From: Adiantum capillus-veneris
Taxonomy: Eukaryota > Streptophyta > Polypodiopsida > Polypodiales > Pteridaceae
Reading direction: 5' to 3'
Assembly (NCBI GenBank): GCA_014529385.2
Contig: CM043958.1
Location: 152,427,293-152,491,292 of the forward strand
DNA length: 64,000 nucleotides
The notes below the pieces were generated by a model, which did not search any database, was not told where the DNA came from, and worked only from the letters and a program-made list of their open reading frames with translations. Positions 25,150-37,163 of the stretch are shown piece by piece. A program made the translations under genes and the position numbers. Position 1 is the first letter of the stretch. Every line of letters begins with the position of its first letter.

Positions 25150-26552
25150 ACTAATATCTAACCAACCCAAATTATTTTCTCATATTAAAATGATCACTTA
25201 AAGTGGGAGAATAAATGGGAACAAGGGTTAAGATATTGAGATGTGCTTATAGATCTTTCTCAACATGGGACCAATGGTAAAGGGGCCCAAATGAGAGATG
25301 GTCTATCAAAGAGCAAGGCTAACCAATGGAGTATAAGACCTTAGGGTTAGCTTCATTGAAGACCTCCAATAGTTAATGTAAAAGTCCATTGACCTTGGGT
25401 AAGCTAGGGCTGAGCTTGAGGTGGGAACTTGGCCCAAGCTTGAGGTGCTTGATGTGGTAACCCGGCCCAATCTTAAGGTGCTTGACGATTGAGGTGCTTG
25501 TCATGCTTGAGATTCTAGGGTTGCAGTTGAGGTAAGAACCCAGCCCAAGCATAAAGTGCTTAAGGGCCAAGCTTGTGGTGGAAACTGGGGTTGAGGTGTC
25601 AAAGGTGTCAAAGTTCAAGATTCAATCCCCACAAGGAGGGGGCGAGCTCTACAAGGGGGGGGATGAGAGAGAACACCCACACACTCACACAAGGCATGCA
25701 TGGTACAAAGTAAGCAAAAGAGACACTTGTCAAGGTTCTCCTCATGTTGCCCTCATGGTGTACCTGAAGCTTATTGGTTGGCCACCCAAGGGGTCCAATG
25801 ATAATTTAGGAGATTTAATTAATTGATTTTTCATTTATCAAGTCCTCTCTCTCAAAGGGGAAAGGGGGACACTTGTCCCAAGGCTACCCTTGCTGCTTGT
25901 AATGCCTCTTGCTTATGATTGACTAGGCCTGAGGGGTCCAATGAGCTTTAAGCATGAGCTACAAGGGGGGGGGGGGGGGGGTCGAGCCAAGCAAGCTAGG
26001 GGTTTGCTTAGGGGGTATACTCGCCCACACACACTCACACACACTCTCATTGTGTGTAATGAAAAGTGCAAGATCTCCCTCTCCTTCTCCAAGCAAGTAG
26101 AGGTTGAGAGCCGACACCAACACTCTTGGCTATGGAGTGCAAATCCAACCAAGAGCTATGCTTCAATTCTTAAGCTTTCCATCTCCTTCTTCTTCATTAC
26201 TATGCTATTATGTATGATATCAAGAAGAGTTATGATGAGTAAGGAGTTAATTCTTTCTCCTATGAAATGTTTATTCTTCCTCTTTCCTACCCTCATTCCC
26301 TGCTTCCTCTCTCCACCTTCAAAGGTGTTTGAGGTCTTGGGACTGAGGCTTGGGATAGTTAAATCTTTTTTCAAAGTTTCTGTTATGTTTGTGATGCATG
26401 AAGCTTTCCATATTCACTGCATCCCTAGGTCACAAGGAACACAAAGATTGTATAACAAGTCTCTCTTAATGGGAGAAATCATAATACAAATGCTGATTGG
26501 AGGGGGGATTGGCTCCATATAAATCCGGTCCTTAATTGTTGTCACGTTCTCT

Positions 26553-26607
<55 letters not shown>

Positions 26608-26756
26608 CAAAAGTATTGTTCATGCCAAGTTAGCTAATTGCTATGTCTATGTTGTTATCTTCAATTATGTTCACCCGCTATGCTCACAAAGTAATTTTTC
26701 AAAAGTACTCTCATTAATTTTTGCTACTCTCAAGTTAATAAGCCAATTCCATTACA
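25144..26756 (+). mobile_element. Candidate LTR (left boundary unresolved)
   Basis: Foreign sequence begins after the CT tract of unit 9. A TATA-like box (CCATATAAATCC) lies at 26515-26526, a (CT)n tract at about 26557-26604, and the sequence reaches ...CCATTACA at 26756. TGGTCTCAGAGT follows at 26758-26769, close to the initiator-Met-tRNA primer site used by copia elements (TGGTATCAGAGC). I read this as a U3-R-U5 end. Near 25380-25600 there are imperfect short repeats built on CTTGAGGTGCTTGA and GGCCCAAGC. Where the LTR begins cannot be fixed, because no second copy is in the window. Confidence 0.4.
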
Positions 26757-27467
26757 TTGGTCTCAGAGTATTTGGTTTCTCTTTCCTTGCTCAAGAAGAG
26801 AGGTCCTTAAGTAGCTTATAAATGGTTGATGTTGTTAATTATACTAGGGTAAGTGGAACTGGGATCTATTATTGGTTTTGTTGAGCCCACTATGTGGGAT
26901 ATGGTGCACACCTTGGGAACTTTGGATTAATAATGGAGTCTTTTTAGACTTGCCTACGGCTTTACCATTACTGAGCCATAAGAAGTCCGAAAGGAGCTAA
27001 CCCTTGGCAACTCTGCTATGTTAGACCTACTCAACTACTCTCTATAATTAACCACTTCGAGCCGTGGGTGTAGATACTTAAGAGTCAATTTTCAAAGGCT
27101 AAGAGGAGTGGTAACTAAAGTTTTGAATTGCCAAAGCATACACTAAGTACATATATGTATTTTGTTAACATGGCTGTCATAATCAAGAGAGCAGAATGAA
27201 CATTGATAGCTTTGATTTTGCACATGAAGGTGTTAATGATGATGCCCCCATGTTTGTCAATTATCTCGTTACTAGGTTGTAGCAAGCTATGGGCAATCCT
27301 GCTTTGCAAGCAGAAGTTACTCAACAACTCGTGCTTATGGAATTTCCTTTCCTCTCCAAGAGGAGAGAGAGCTTAGGAGGCCTCTTGAAGAGACCTCCAA
27401 AAGAAGACTCTCTCCCATTGGAGAGGAGGAGTCCAAAGAGCAAGAAAGCAATGAAATATTAAGTTCC
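26757..27467 (+). pseudogene. Leader and gag-like remnant after the candidate LTR
   Basis: Following the primer-like site there are ~440 bp of untranslated-leader-type sequence. A + strand frame then runs from about 27198 to 27462, encoding NIDSFDFAHEGVNDDAPMF and ending in a Lys/Arg/Ser-rich tail (RRSPKSKKAMKY), with one in-frame stop near 27281. I do not recognise a domain. Its position suggests the beginning of a gag gene. It is cut off at 27468, where array sequence resumes. Confidence 0.35.
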
Positions 27468-27567
27468 AACTGTATTGTTATGAAACCTTACCCAGGTTAC
27501 TAGCCCCACTCTAACTTGTAAGTTGCAGTGTCTAACTTCAGCTCCACCAAAGTCATCATTGATTGCA

Positions 27568-27915
27568 TCACATCTTGATATGCCCACTATCTTCCCTTGT
27601 ATTTATTTGCCTCGCTATTTGCACTAAGTACGCATGTCTACTGTTGCTCTGGCCATCGAGTTCCACACAAATCCTTCTTGTCAGCTTGCAATGCACTTCT
27701 TGCTCCACAAGCTCTATAGCATTGTCCAGCTCTCCATGTATCACTGATGTTGCCAATTTAGCAACCAACTCAAACCCTTGCGTGCAACCCACCTTGACTC
27801 CCAACATGCACCTAATTGTTTTCACTAGATTACTTGCTACTTGCCCAACAGAATAAATCTCTTTCATACTCCATGCCACATGATGTCCATCACTAGCTTT
27901 CACTTGCCTATCCAA
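27568..27915 (-). pseudogene. Unidentified antisense ORF of the array (module f), longest copy
   Basis: 115 codons are open on the - strand and encode LVKTIRCMLGVKVGCTQGFE followed by LVAKLAT and GELDNAIELVEQEVHCK. Related frames, often shifted, are seen at 5586-5823, 15006-15224, 22603-22896, 24384-24614, 30548-30754 and 33255-33488. The peptides look protein-like but I do not recognise the family. Frameshifts between copies and the lack of a start in most units argue against present function. It could be another transposon gene captured in the unit. Confidence 0.35.
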
Positions 27916-28484
27916 CGATCTCTTAAATGGTGTGTCCTTAGTGCCACATCATATTCTTAAAAGGACCTTGTTCCCATTACTACATCTAGTGACACATTTT
28001 AACTTGGTAAGGCTAATTTTCCACCTCGCTTGCTTTTATAAAATATCATCAAGGCCCTCCTTTTCAAAATGCAAATGTAGCACTTCCTCATAAAACAACA
28101 CTTAAGCACTAAGCACCCATTCACACACTACCATTGATTAAACCATCATATATTTGAATGTGAATTCTTTATGACAGCCAAGAAGAAGGGGATAAACTTT
28201 GAATATCAATCAATAAGGGCTTCAAATAAGTGTTGACCATCGTAAAATTTACGTTCATATTTTGAGAGCTTTCTAATAATATATGCCACATCTACCACAC
28301 ATGGTGATAATTTGAGCTTGATGTAACTTGCACATGAGAATTAGACAATGTCATTTGAATCGGTTAGACCTTCCTCTCTCTATCTACATGCAAAGGAACA
28401 CCATCATTTTGGGGGCGGGGGGGGGGGGGGATAAAATATCCACAATTCAACAATTAAGGATTTCACACTTGGTTTTAAAAAAAA

Positions 28485-29448
28485 GGTTTACTTAATGTGA
28501 AAGCAGTTGTGGTCTATCGTTAAGAGTACAATATGGAGATAAAGATGAGCAAGCTCGGTGTCTTGTTCACTTCACTCCATATAAGTTTGTGTAATATTAT
28601 GACAATTGAACTACTGCATACAATACATGGATCACCTTAGAGAGGCATTTTGGAGTTTTTCCAAGAATTTCAAGATTACATTGACAATAAAACTCTATGA
28701 TCTCCTTGCGATTGGAAAGATAAATTCAAAGTGGGTAAAGTAGGCATGTATCCAAGAGTGATAATAATATCCAAGTACAATCCTTTTCTCCTTTTTTAAA
28801 CATCTTTCTGAGGACAAAATTTAATTGATCCATTGTAAGGATTCAACTATTGGGAGTTGGCTAGATGTTTGCTTGGCATGGAGACAATCCGAAGAATGGA
28901 TTTCCTACTTAGGGTGTTTGCCACTACATTATCTTTCCCTTTTATGTACTTTATCTCAAAATCGTATTCTTTCAAAGTGACCTCCATATCCTTTGCCTTA
29001 TGTTGAGGTCAGCTTGGGTTAGAATCCATTTTTATGCTTTGGTGATTGTTGTTGATGAGCACAAATATTTGGCCAAGTAACTGGTGTCTCCAAAGCTATT
29101 CAAGGTAATGATAATAGGGTGTGAGCTTTGTTGCACCTTGAACTCTTGTGTGCCCATTCGCACCCTACCATTGATTAAACCATCAAACATTTGAATGTGA
29201 ATTCTTTATGGCAGCCAAGAAGGGTATCGATAGATTTTGAAAATCAAGCATAAGGGCTTCAAATAAGTGTTTACCATCATAAAATTTACATTCATTTTTT
29301 GTGAACTTTCTATTAATGTATGCTATATCTATCACACATGGTGATAATTTTAGCTTGATGTAAGTTGCACATGAGAATTAGACATTGCCATTCAAAAATC
29401 TTCCTAATTCAACGATTAAGGGTTTCACACTTTGCACAAAGCAATAAA
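28485..29448 (+). repeat. Array unit 10 (shortest, ~0.96 kb)
   Basis: Only the gag-like and RNase H modules and the end of module g remain. The jump occurs near 29150 (CTTGTGTGCCCATTCGCACC). Both (CT)n and poly(G) have been lost. Confidence 0.8.
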
Positions 29449-30222
29449 GGTTTACTTAATGTGAAAGCAGTTGTGGTCTATCCTTAAGCCGCTAGATAAG
29501 GACGAAGAGTACACACAATCCAAAGCTTGACATAATATGCACCTAAAGATGAGCAAGTTCGGTGTTTTGCTTCACTCCTTGATAAATTTGTGCAATATCA
29601 TGACAATTGCACCACTATATACAAGGCATGGACCACATTAGAAAGGCATTTTGGAGTTTGACAAGAATTTTAAGATTGCATTGAAAAGAAAACTCTATGA
29701 TCACCTTTTGATTGAAAAGATAAATTCAAAGTTGGTAAAGTAGTCATATGTATCCAAGAGTAATAGTAATATCCATGTAAAATCACTAATGTACTCACTA
29801 TATCTTCATTTGGTATAAAAACCATTAGCTAGATTAACACTTCTTAATCTAATTAGATCCTAAGAATTCTATATGCTAGATGTCATTGAAAGATCTTGTT
29901 AGCCATTGCAACTGCTAATTCAACACCCCTTCGCATCTATACAATTGAAGTACATTGCATAATTTTCCTCTTTTAAAGCCACTTTGTACATTCTTGAGAG
30001 AGCAATTAAGTAATTTCTGCTCATTAACAAGATCAATTTTGTTCAGTTTTTGGTACACATTTAATTTTGGGGTGGATTTTACTTTATTGCATTAGAAAAT
30101 CCAAAATCTTGCTTCTATAAGTGATTGTGTGTGTGTTTTGCCCTTTGGAAAAGCTTTCAACCGATTGCTTACTTTATATTTTTTGGAAATGATTGAAACC
30201 AAATATGATTTTCTCTTTTATT

Positions 30223-30266
<44 letters not shown>

Positions 30267-31406
30267 TACTTGGGCACTTTGGTGATGGGAGACCACTCTT
30301 GGATAAGAATTTTTTATATGGATAAAAGAAAATCATATCTGGTCAAAGCATAGCCTTATCAATCAATCAATCATCACACATACATACACACACACACACA
30401 CACACATGCACGTGCTCTTTAAATGCACCCAGGTTGTCAATAGTTTGACACCCTTGATTTATCGGCATTCTTTCTCAAGTTACTTGCCCCAATTTAGCAT
30501 AGAAGTTTTGATGTCTAACCTTGGCTTCACAGAGTCCATTGATTGCATCAAACCCTCACATGCACACTAGCTTCCCTTGTATTTATTTGGCCTTTCTCTT
30601 TGCAATATGCTCCCACTACATATGTTGCTTTGGCCATCCGATTCCACCCCCCAATCGTACTTTTTGATCCTTGTAACTCTTGCTCCACAAGCTCTATAGC
30701 ATTGTTCCAACTCTCCATGTATTGCTTATGCTGCCAATTTAGCAACCATCTCAAAGCGTTGGGTGCATCCCACCGTGAATCACAACATGCTCATAATTGT
30801 TTTGACTAGATTACTTGCTAGTTAGCTGCTCATGGAATCAATCTCTTTCATACTCCATGCCAAGTGCAGTCCATGGCTAGCTTGCACTTGCCATGTCTAA
30901 CAATCTCTTAAATGGTGTGTCCTTATTGCCACATCATATTCTTAAAAGGCTTCTTGGTCCTTGTTCCCATTACTATAGCTAGTGACACATTTCTACTTGG
31001 TAAGGCTAATTTTTCAACTCTCTTGCTTTTATAAGAATATCATCAAGGCCCTCCTTTTCAAAATGCAAACTTTCCACTTTCTTGTAAAACAACACTTAAG
31101 CACTTAGTCCAAGCACCAATTCCTACACTCCATCAACTATCTGATTGTGAATTCTTTATGGCAACCAAGAAGGGACTAAACTTTGAACATCAAGCAATAA
31201 GGGCTTCAAATAAGTGTTTACGATCGTAAAATTTACGTTCACTTTTTGTGAATTTTCTAATAATATATGCTATATTTATCACACAGGATGATAATTTTAG
31301 CTATATATAACTTGCACATGAGAATTAGACAGTGCCATTCAAATTGGTAAGACCTCTCTCTCTCTCTACATGCAAACAAACACCATCATTAAGGGGTGGG
31401 GGGGAG
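29449..31406 (+). repeat. Array unit 11 (first unit of the deleted subfamily)
   Basis: After the gag-like piece the unit reads ATCCATGTAAAATCACTAATG and passes straight to module c, skipping the RNase H. The same junction marks units 11 to 16. (GT)n 30222-30262 and (CA)n near 30369-30407 flank module d. The ~160-bp extra segment (ACTCCATGCCA...CTTAAATGGTGTGTCC) is present. Confidence 0.8.
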
Positions 31407-31851
31407 CTAGATAAGGACAAAGAGTACACACAATCCAAAGCTTGATACAATATACAACTAAAGATGACCAAGCTTGGTGTCTTGTTCACTTCACTCCATG
31501 ATAAATTTGTGCAATATCATGACAACTGCATCATTGTATACAACACATGGATCACCTTAGAGAGGCATTTTGGAGTTACTGACAAGAATTTCAAAATTCC
31601 ATTGAAAATAAAACTCTATGATCTCTTCGCAATTGAAAAGATAAATTCAAAGTCGATAAAGTAGTCATGTATCCAAGAGTAATAATAATATCCATGTAAA
31701 ATCACCCATTATTTAGATTAACACTTCTTAATCTAATTAGATCCTAAGAATTCTATATGCTAGATTTCATTGACAAATCTTCTTAGCCATTGCAATTGCT
31801 AATTCAACACCCTTTTGCATCTACACAATTAAAGTACATTGCATAATTTCC

Positions 31852-32172
31852 TATAGGGGATGATGAAGCAATGGGCTCAAGGTGGCTTGAAGGTGAAGCC
31901 AGCCATAGCTTAAACAGTTAGAGAGAGAGAGAGAGGTACACACACTTTTGAAAAAGTGGACTCAATACACAAAATGCTAGTAATAACATAGTGTATGTAC
32001 AACATAGGCTTGCGCTTTATTTATGCATAAAGCTGGAGTGGCTATCCGATTGATAACTCTCCATGTAGCCCTTCTTACAAGCTTAACTCATAGGTTAAAT
32101 GTCAATACCAAACGGTATGCACATGTAGAGGTGTTTCCCATAGTCGCTGAAGAAGGACATGCCTATCTCAAC
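31852..32172. mobile_element. 321-bp insertion with 6-bp flanking direct repeat
   Basis: The conserved array sequence GCATAATTTCCCTCTTTTG is split, with ATTTCC present on both sides (31846-31851 and 32173-32178). The insert begins TATAGGGGATG and ends CCTATCTCAAC. It contains a short (GA)n tract and has no ORF. The flanking repeat fits a target-site duplication. Its ends match neither TG...CA LTRs nor a clear terminal inverted repeat, so the class is unknown. Confidence 0.65.
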
Positions 32173-32436
32173 ATTTCCCTCTTTTGAAGCCAATTTTTAC
32201 CTTCTTGAGAGAGCTAATAAGTATTTTTGCTCATTAATAAGATCAATTTTGTTCATTTTTTGGGATACTTTCTAATTAAGGGTGGATTTTGCTTTGATTG
32301 CATTAGAAAAGCCAAAATCTTGCTTCTATTAGTGATTGTGTGTGTGTTTAGCCCTTTGGAAAATCTTTCAACAAATTGCTTAATCTATATTTTTTGGAGA
32401 TGATTGAAAGCAAAAATCATTTTCTCCTGTATTGGG

Positions 32437-32470
<34 letters not shown>

Positions 32471-32568
32471 ACTTTGGTGATGGGAGACCACCCTTGGATA
32501 AGAATTTTTTATTTGGCTAAAAGACAACCATATCTTGTCATTGCATGGCCTCATCATACAATCAATCA

Positions 32569-32623
<55 letters not shown>

Positions 32624-32972
32624 CGTGCTCTTTAATTGCACCCAGGTTGTCAATAACTTGACACTCTTAATTTATTGGCTATATCTCTACACATGCTTAC
32701 TTAAATTACTTGCCCCAATTTAACTTACAAGTTTCAGTGTCTGACCTGGGCTTCAGCACATTCCATTGATTGCATCAAATCTGACATGCACACTATCTTC
32801 CCTCGTATTTATTTCGCCTCGTTATTTGCAATAAGCACCCACTAGTGGCACATGTTGCTCTGGCCATCAGTTTCCACACCAGACGTACTTTTTGTGCCCA
32901 ATAACTCTTGCTCCACAAACTCTATAGCATTGTTCAAACTCTCCATGTATTGCTTATGCTACCAATTTAGTA

Positions 32973-33577
32973 GCCATGGACTGCACATGGCATGGAGTAG
33001 GAAAGAGATTGATTCTGTGGGAAACTAGGATGTATTCTAGTCAAAACAATTATGAGCATGTTTGGAGTCAAGGTGGGATGCACATAGGACACACACACAT
33101 GTGCGTGCTCTTTAACTGCACCCAGGTTGTCAATAACTTGACACTCTTAATTTATCAACTATATCTCTACACATGCTTACTTAAATTACTTGCCCCAATT
33201 TAACTTACAAGTTTCGTTGTCTGACCTGGGCTTCAGCACATTCCATTGATTGCATCAAATCTGACATGCACACGATCTTTCCTCGTATTTTTTTGGCCTT
33301 GTTATTTGCAATAAGCACCCACTGCACATGTTGCTCTGGCCATCAGGTTCCACACTAGATGTACTTTTTGTGCCCAATAACTCTTGCTCCACAAGCTCTA
33401 TAGCATTGTTCAAACTCTCCATGTATTGCTTATGCTGCCAATTTAGTAGCCAACTCAAAGCCCTATGTGCATCCCACCTTGACTCCAAACATGCTCATAA
33501 TTGTTTTGACTAGAATACATCCTAGTTTCCCACAGAATCAATCTCTTTTCTACTCCATGCCATGTGCAGTCCATGGC
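32973..33577. repeat. 115-bp inverted repeat with ~375-bp spacer, linked to a direct duplication
   Basis: The left arm 32973-33087 is the reverse complement of 33463-33577 with only about one mismatch seen by eye. The right arm lies in the normal array orientation; the left arm is inverted. The spacer (about 33090-33460) repeats 32620-32972 in direct orientation. The arrangement direct copy, inverted piece, direct copy points to a single complex rearrangement. Confidence 0.85.
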
Positions 33578-33868
33578 TAGCTTGCACTTGCCATGTCTAA
33601 AAATCTCTTAAATGGTGTATCCTTATTGCCACATCATATTCTTAAAAGGATCTTTGGTCCTTCTTCCCATTACTACAGCTAGTGACACATTTCTACTTGA
33701 TAATACTAGTTTTCCACCTCGCTTGCTTTTATTAGAATATCAGCAAGGCACTCCTTTTAAAAATCCAAACTTTCCACTTCCTTGTAAAACAACACCTAAG
33801 CACTTAGTCCAAGTGTTATCCACAATTCAACGGTTAAGGGTTTCACACTTGGTGCAAAAATAGTAAAG

Positions 33869-34553
33869 GTTTACTTAATGCAAAAGCAGTTGTGGTCTAT
33901 CGTTAAGCCGCTAGTTGTGGTCTTGTTCACTTTACTCCTTGAAAAGTTTATGCAATATCATGACAATTGTACCATTGTATAAAACGCATGGATCACCGTA
34001 GAGAGGCATTTTGGAGTTATTGACAAGAATTTCAAGATTGCATTGAAAATAAAACTCTATGATCTCCTTGCGATGGGAAAGATAAATTCAACATGATAAA
34101 GTAATCATGTATCCAAGAGTAATAATAATATCCATGTAAAATCACTTCATTTGGTGTGAAAGCCATTAGCTAGATTAGAACTCCTTAATCTAATTAGATC
34201 CTAAGAATTCTATATGCTAGATTTTATTGACAAATCTTCTTAGCCATTGCAATTGCTAATTCAACACCCTTTTGCATCTACACAATGCGAGTACATTGAA
34301 GAATTTGCCTCTTTTGAAGCCAATTTGTACATTCTTCAGTGAGAAATTAAGTATATTTTTCTCATTAATAAGATCAATTTTGTTTCTTTTTTGTGATGCT
34401 TTTTGCTTGGTTGCATTAGAAAATCCAAAATATTGCTTCTATTAGTGATTGTGTGTGTGTGTTTAGCCCTTTGGAAAAGCTTTCAAAGATTGCTTAATCT
34501 ATATTTTTTTGGAGATGATTGAAACCAAAATTTATTTTCTCCTAAATTGAGGG

Positions 34554-34586
<33 letters not shown>

Positions 34587-34691
34587 CTGGGCACTTTGGT
34601 GATGGGAGACTACTCTTGGATAAGAATTTTTTATTTGGCTAAAAGAAAACCATACCTTGTCAATGCATAGCCTCAATAATCAAACAATCAA

Positions 34692-34725
<34 letters not shown>

Positions 34726-35463
34726 GTGTGCTGTTTAATTGCACCCAGGTTTGACACTCTTGATTTATCGGCTATTTTTATACACATCCTTACTCAAGTT
34801 GCTTGCCTCAATTTAACTTACAAGTTTTGTTGTCTAATGTGGGCTTCGCCAGAGTCCATTGATTCAAATCTTGACATGCACACTATTTTTACTTGTATTT
34901 ATTTGGCCTCACTATTTTCAACAAGCACCCATCACACATATTGCTCTGGCCATTGGGTTCTACTTCGATCATACTTTTCACCCCCTGTAACTCTTGCCTC
35001 ACAAGATCTATGTAGCATTGTTCCAACTCTCCATGTATTGCTTATTCTGCCAATTTAGTGATCAGCTCAAAGCCTTCCATGTATCCCACCTTGACTCCCA
35101 ACACGCTCGTTATTGTTTTGACTTGATTACTTGCTTGGTGCCCATGGAATCAATCTCTTTGATACTCCATGCCACGTGTTGTCCATGGCTAGCTTGGACT
35201 TGGCATGTCTAAAAATCTCTAAAATGGTGTGTCCTTATTGTCACATCATATTCTTAAAAGGCTCTTTGGTCCTTCTTCCCATTACTACAGCTACTTGTGA
35301 CACATTTCTACTTGGTAAGGCTAATTTCTCACCTCACTTGCTTTTATAAAAACACCTACTTGCAAACTTTGCATTTCCTTGTAAAAAAATACCTAAGCAC
35401 TTAGTCCAAGGGTTATCCACAATTCAAGAGTTAAGGGTTTCACACTTCGCACAAAAAAATGAA
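33869..35463 (+). repeat. Array unit 13
   Basis: It starts GGTTTACTTAATGC and has a shortened gag-like module (the CTTGATACAATATGC part is missing). It then follows the subfamily path: no RNase H, TTTGGTGTGAAAGCC at the primer-site position, (GT)n 34554-34578, (CA)n near 34694-34722, and the fused end without (CT)n or poly(G). Confidence 0.8.
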
Positions 35464-36351
35464 GGTTTACTTAATGCAAAAGCAATTGTGGTCTATCTTA
35501 AGCCTCTAGATAAGGATGAAGAGTACACACAATCCAAAGCTTGATACAATATGCAGCTAAACATGAGCAAGCTTGGCTTCTTGTTATGCAATATCATGAC
35601 AATTGTACCACTGTATACAATGCATGGATCATTGTAGAGAGGCATTTCGGAGTCATTGACAAGAACTTCAAGATTGCATTGAAAATAAAACTCTATGATC
35701 TCCTTGAGAATGGAAAGATAAATTCAAAGTCGATAAAGTAGTCATGTATCCAAGAGTAATAATAATATTCATGTAAAATCACTTCATTTGGTGTAAAAGC
35801 CATTAGCTAGATTAGCACTCCTTAATCTAATTAGATCCTAAGAATTCTCTATGCTAGATTTCATTGACAAATCTTCTTAGCCATTGCAATTGCTAATTCA
35901 ACACCCCTTTGCATCTACACAATTAAAGTACATTGCATAATTTCCCTCTTTGGAAGCCAATTTGTACATTCTTGAGTTAGAAATTAAATATTTTCTGCTC
36001 ATTAATAAGATCAATTATGTTCATTTTTTGGGAAACTTCCAATTTTGGGGTGGATTTTGCTTGATTGCAATAGAAAATCAAAAATCTTGTTTCTATTAGT
36101 GATTGTGTGTGTGTTTAGTCCTTTGGAAAATCTTTCAATAGATTGCTTAATCTATATATTTTTGGACATGATTGAAACAAAAATTCATTTTCTCCTAAAT
36201 TGAGGTGTGTGTGTGTGTGTGTGTGTGTCTGCGCGCACTTCGGCACTTTGGTGATGGGAGACTACTCTTGGATAAAAGAAAATTATTTGGCTAAAAGAAA
36301 ACCATAACTTGTCAATGCATAGCCTCATCAATCACACGCACACGCACACGC

Positions 36352-36395
<44 letters not shown>

Positions 36396-37163
36396 GTGCA
36401 TGCTCTTTAACTGCACCCAGGTTGTCAATACCTTGACGGTATTGATCTATCGGCTATGTTGCTACACATCCTCACTCAAGTTACCCGCCCCAATTTAACT
36501 TGCAAGTTTTGTTGTCTAATGTGGGCTTCACCAGTGTCCATTGATTGCATCAAATCCTGACATGCACACTATCTTCCCTTGTATTTATTTGGCCTTGTTA
36601 TTTGTAATAAGCACCCATTGCACATGTTTCTTTGGTCATCGGGTTCTACCTCAATCGTACATTTTGTGCCCTCTAACCCTTGCCTCACAAGCTCTGTGTA
36701 GCATTGTTCCAACTCTCCATGTATTGCTTATGCTACCAATTTAACAACCAGCTCAAAGCCTTGCGTATATCCCACATTCACTCTGAACCCTGTTATTGTT
36801 TTGACTTGATTACTTGCTAGTTGCCCATGAAATCAATCTCTTTCATACTCCATGCCACGTGTAGTCCATGGTTAGCTTGCACTTGCCATGTCTAGCAATC
36901 TCTTAAATGGTGCATCCTTATTGCCACATCATATTCTTAAAAGGCTCTTTGGTCCTTCTTCCCATTACTATAGCTAGTGACACATTTCTACTTGGTAAGG
37001 CTAATTTTTGACCTAGCTTGCTTTTATAAGAATATCATCAAGGCACTCATTTTCAAAATGTAAACTTTCCACTTCCTTGTTAAAAAACACCTAAGCACTT
37101 AGGCCAAGCGTTATCCACAATTCAACGATTAAGGGATTCACACTTTGCATCAAAAAAAATAAA
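35464..37163 (+). repeat. Array unit 14
   Basis: It has the same deletion path as units 13 and 15. The gag-like reading frame is 35541-35741. (GT)n is near 36205-36228, followed by GC-rich CGCGCAC. A long (CA)n-type tract with CGCACA interruptions runs about 36333-36391. Confidence 0.8.

Larger units (their letters stand above)
23466..28484 (+). repeat. Array unit 9, split by a large insertion
   Basis: The left part (23466-25143) has module a and a truncated b joined near 24008 to d. It continues with a (GT)n tract (24148-24174), modules e to g and (CT)n 25099-25143. A 2.3-kb foreign segment follows (25144-27467). The array resumes at 27468 inside module f with the extra ~160-bp segment typical of later units, and ends with a broken G-run near 28411-28430. 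Confidence 0.8.
31407..33868 (+). repeat. Array unit 12 (insertion plus inverted duplication)
   Basis: It belongs to the RNase H-less subfamily. It carries the 321-bp insertion at 31852-32172, (GT)n 32438-32469, (CA)n 32571-32619 and the inverted/direct duplication at 32.6-33.6 kb. It ends with the fusion CTTAGTCCAAG-TGTTATCCAC, which removes (CT)n and poly(G). Confidence 0.8.
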
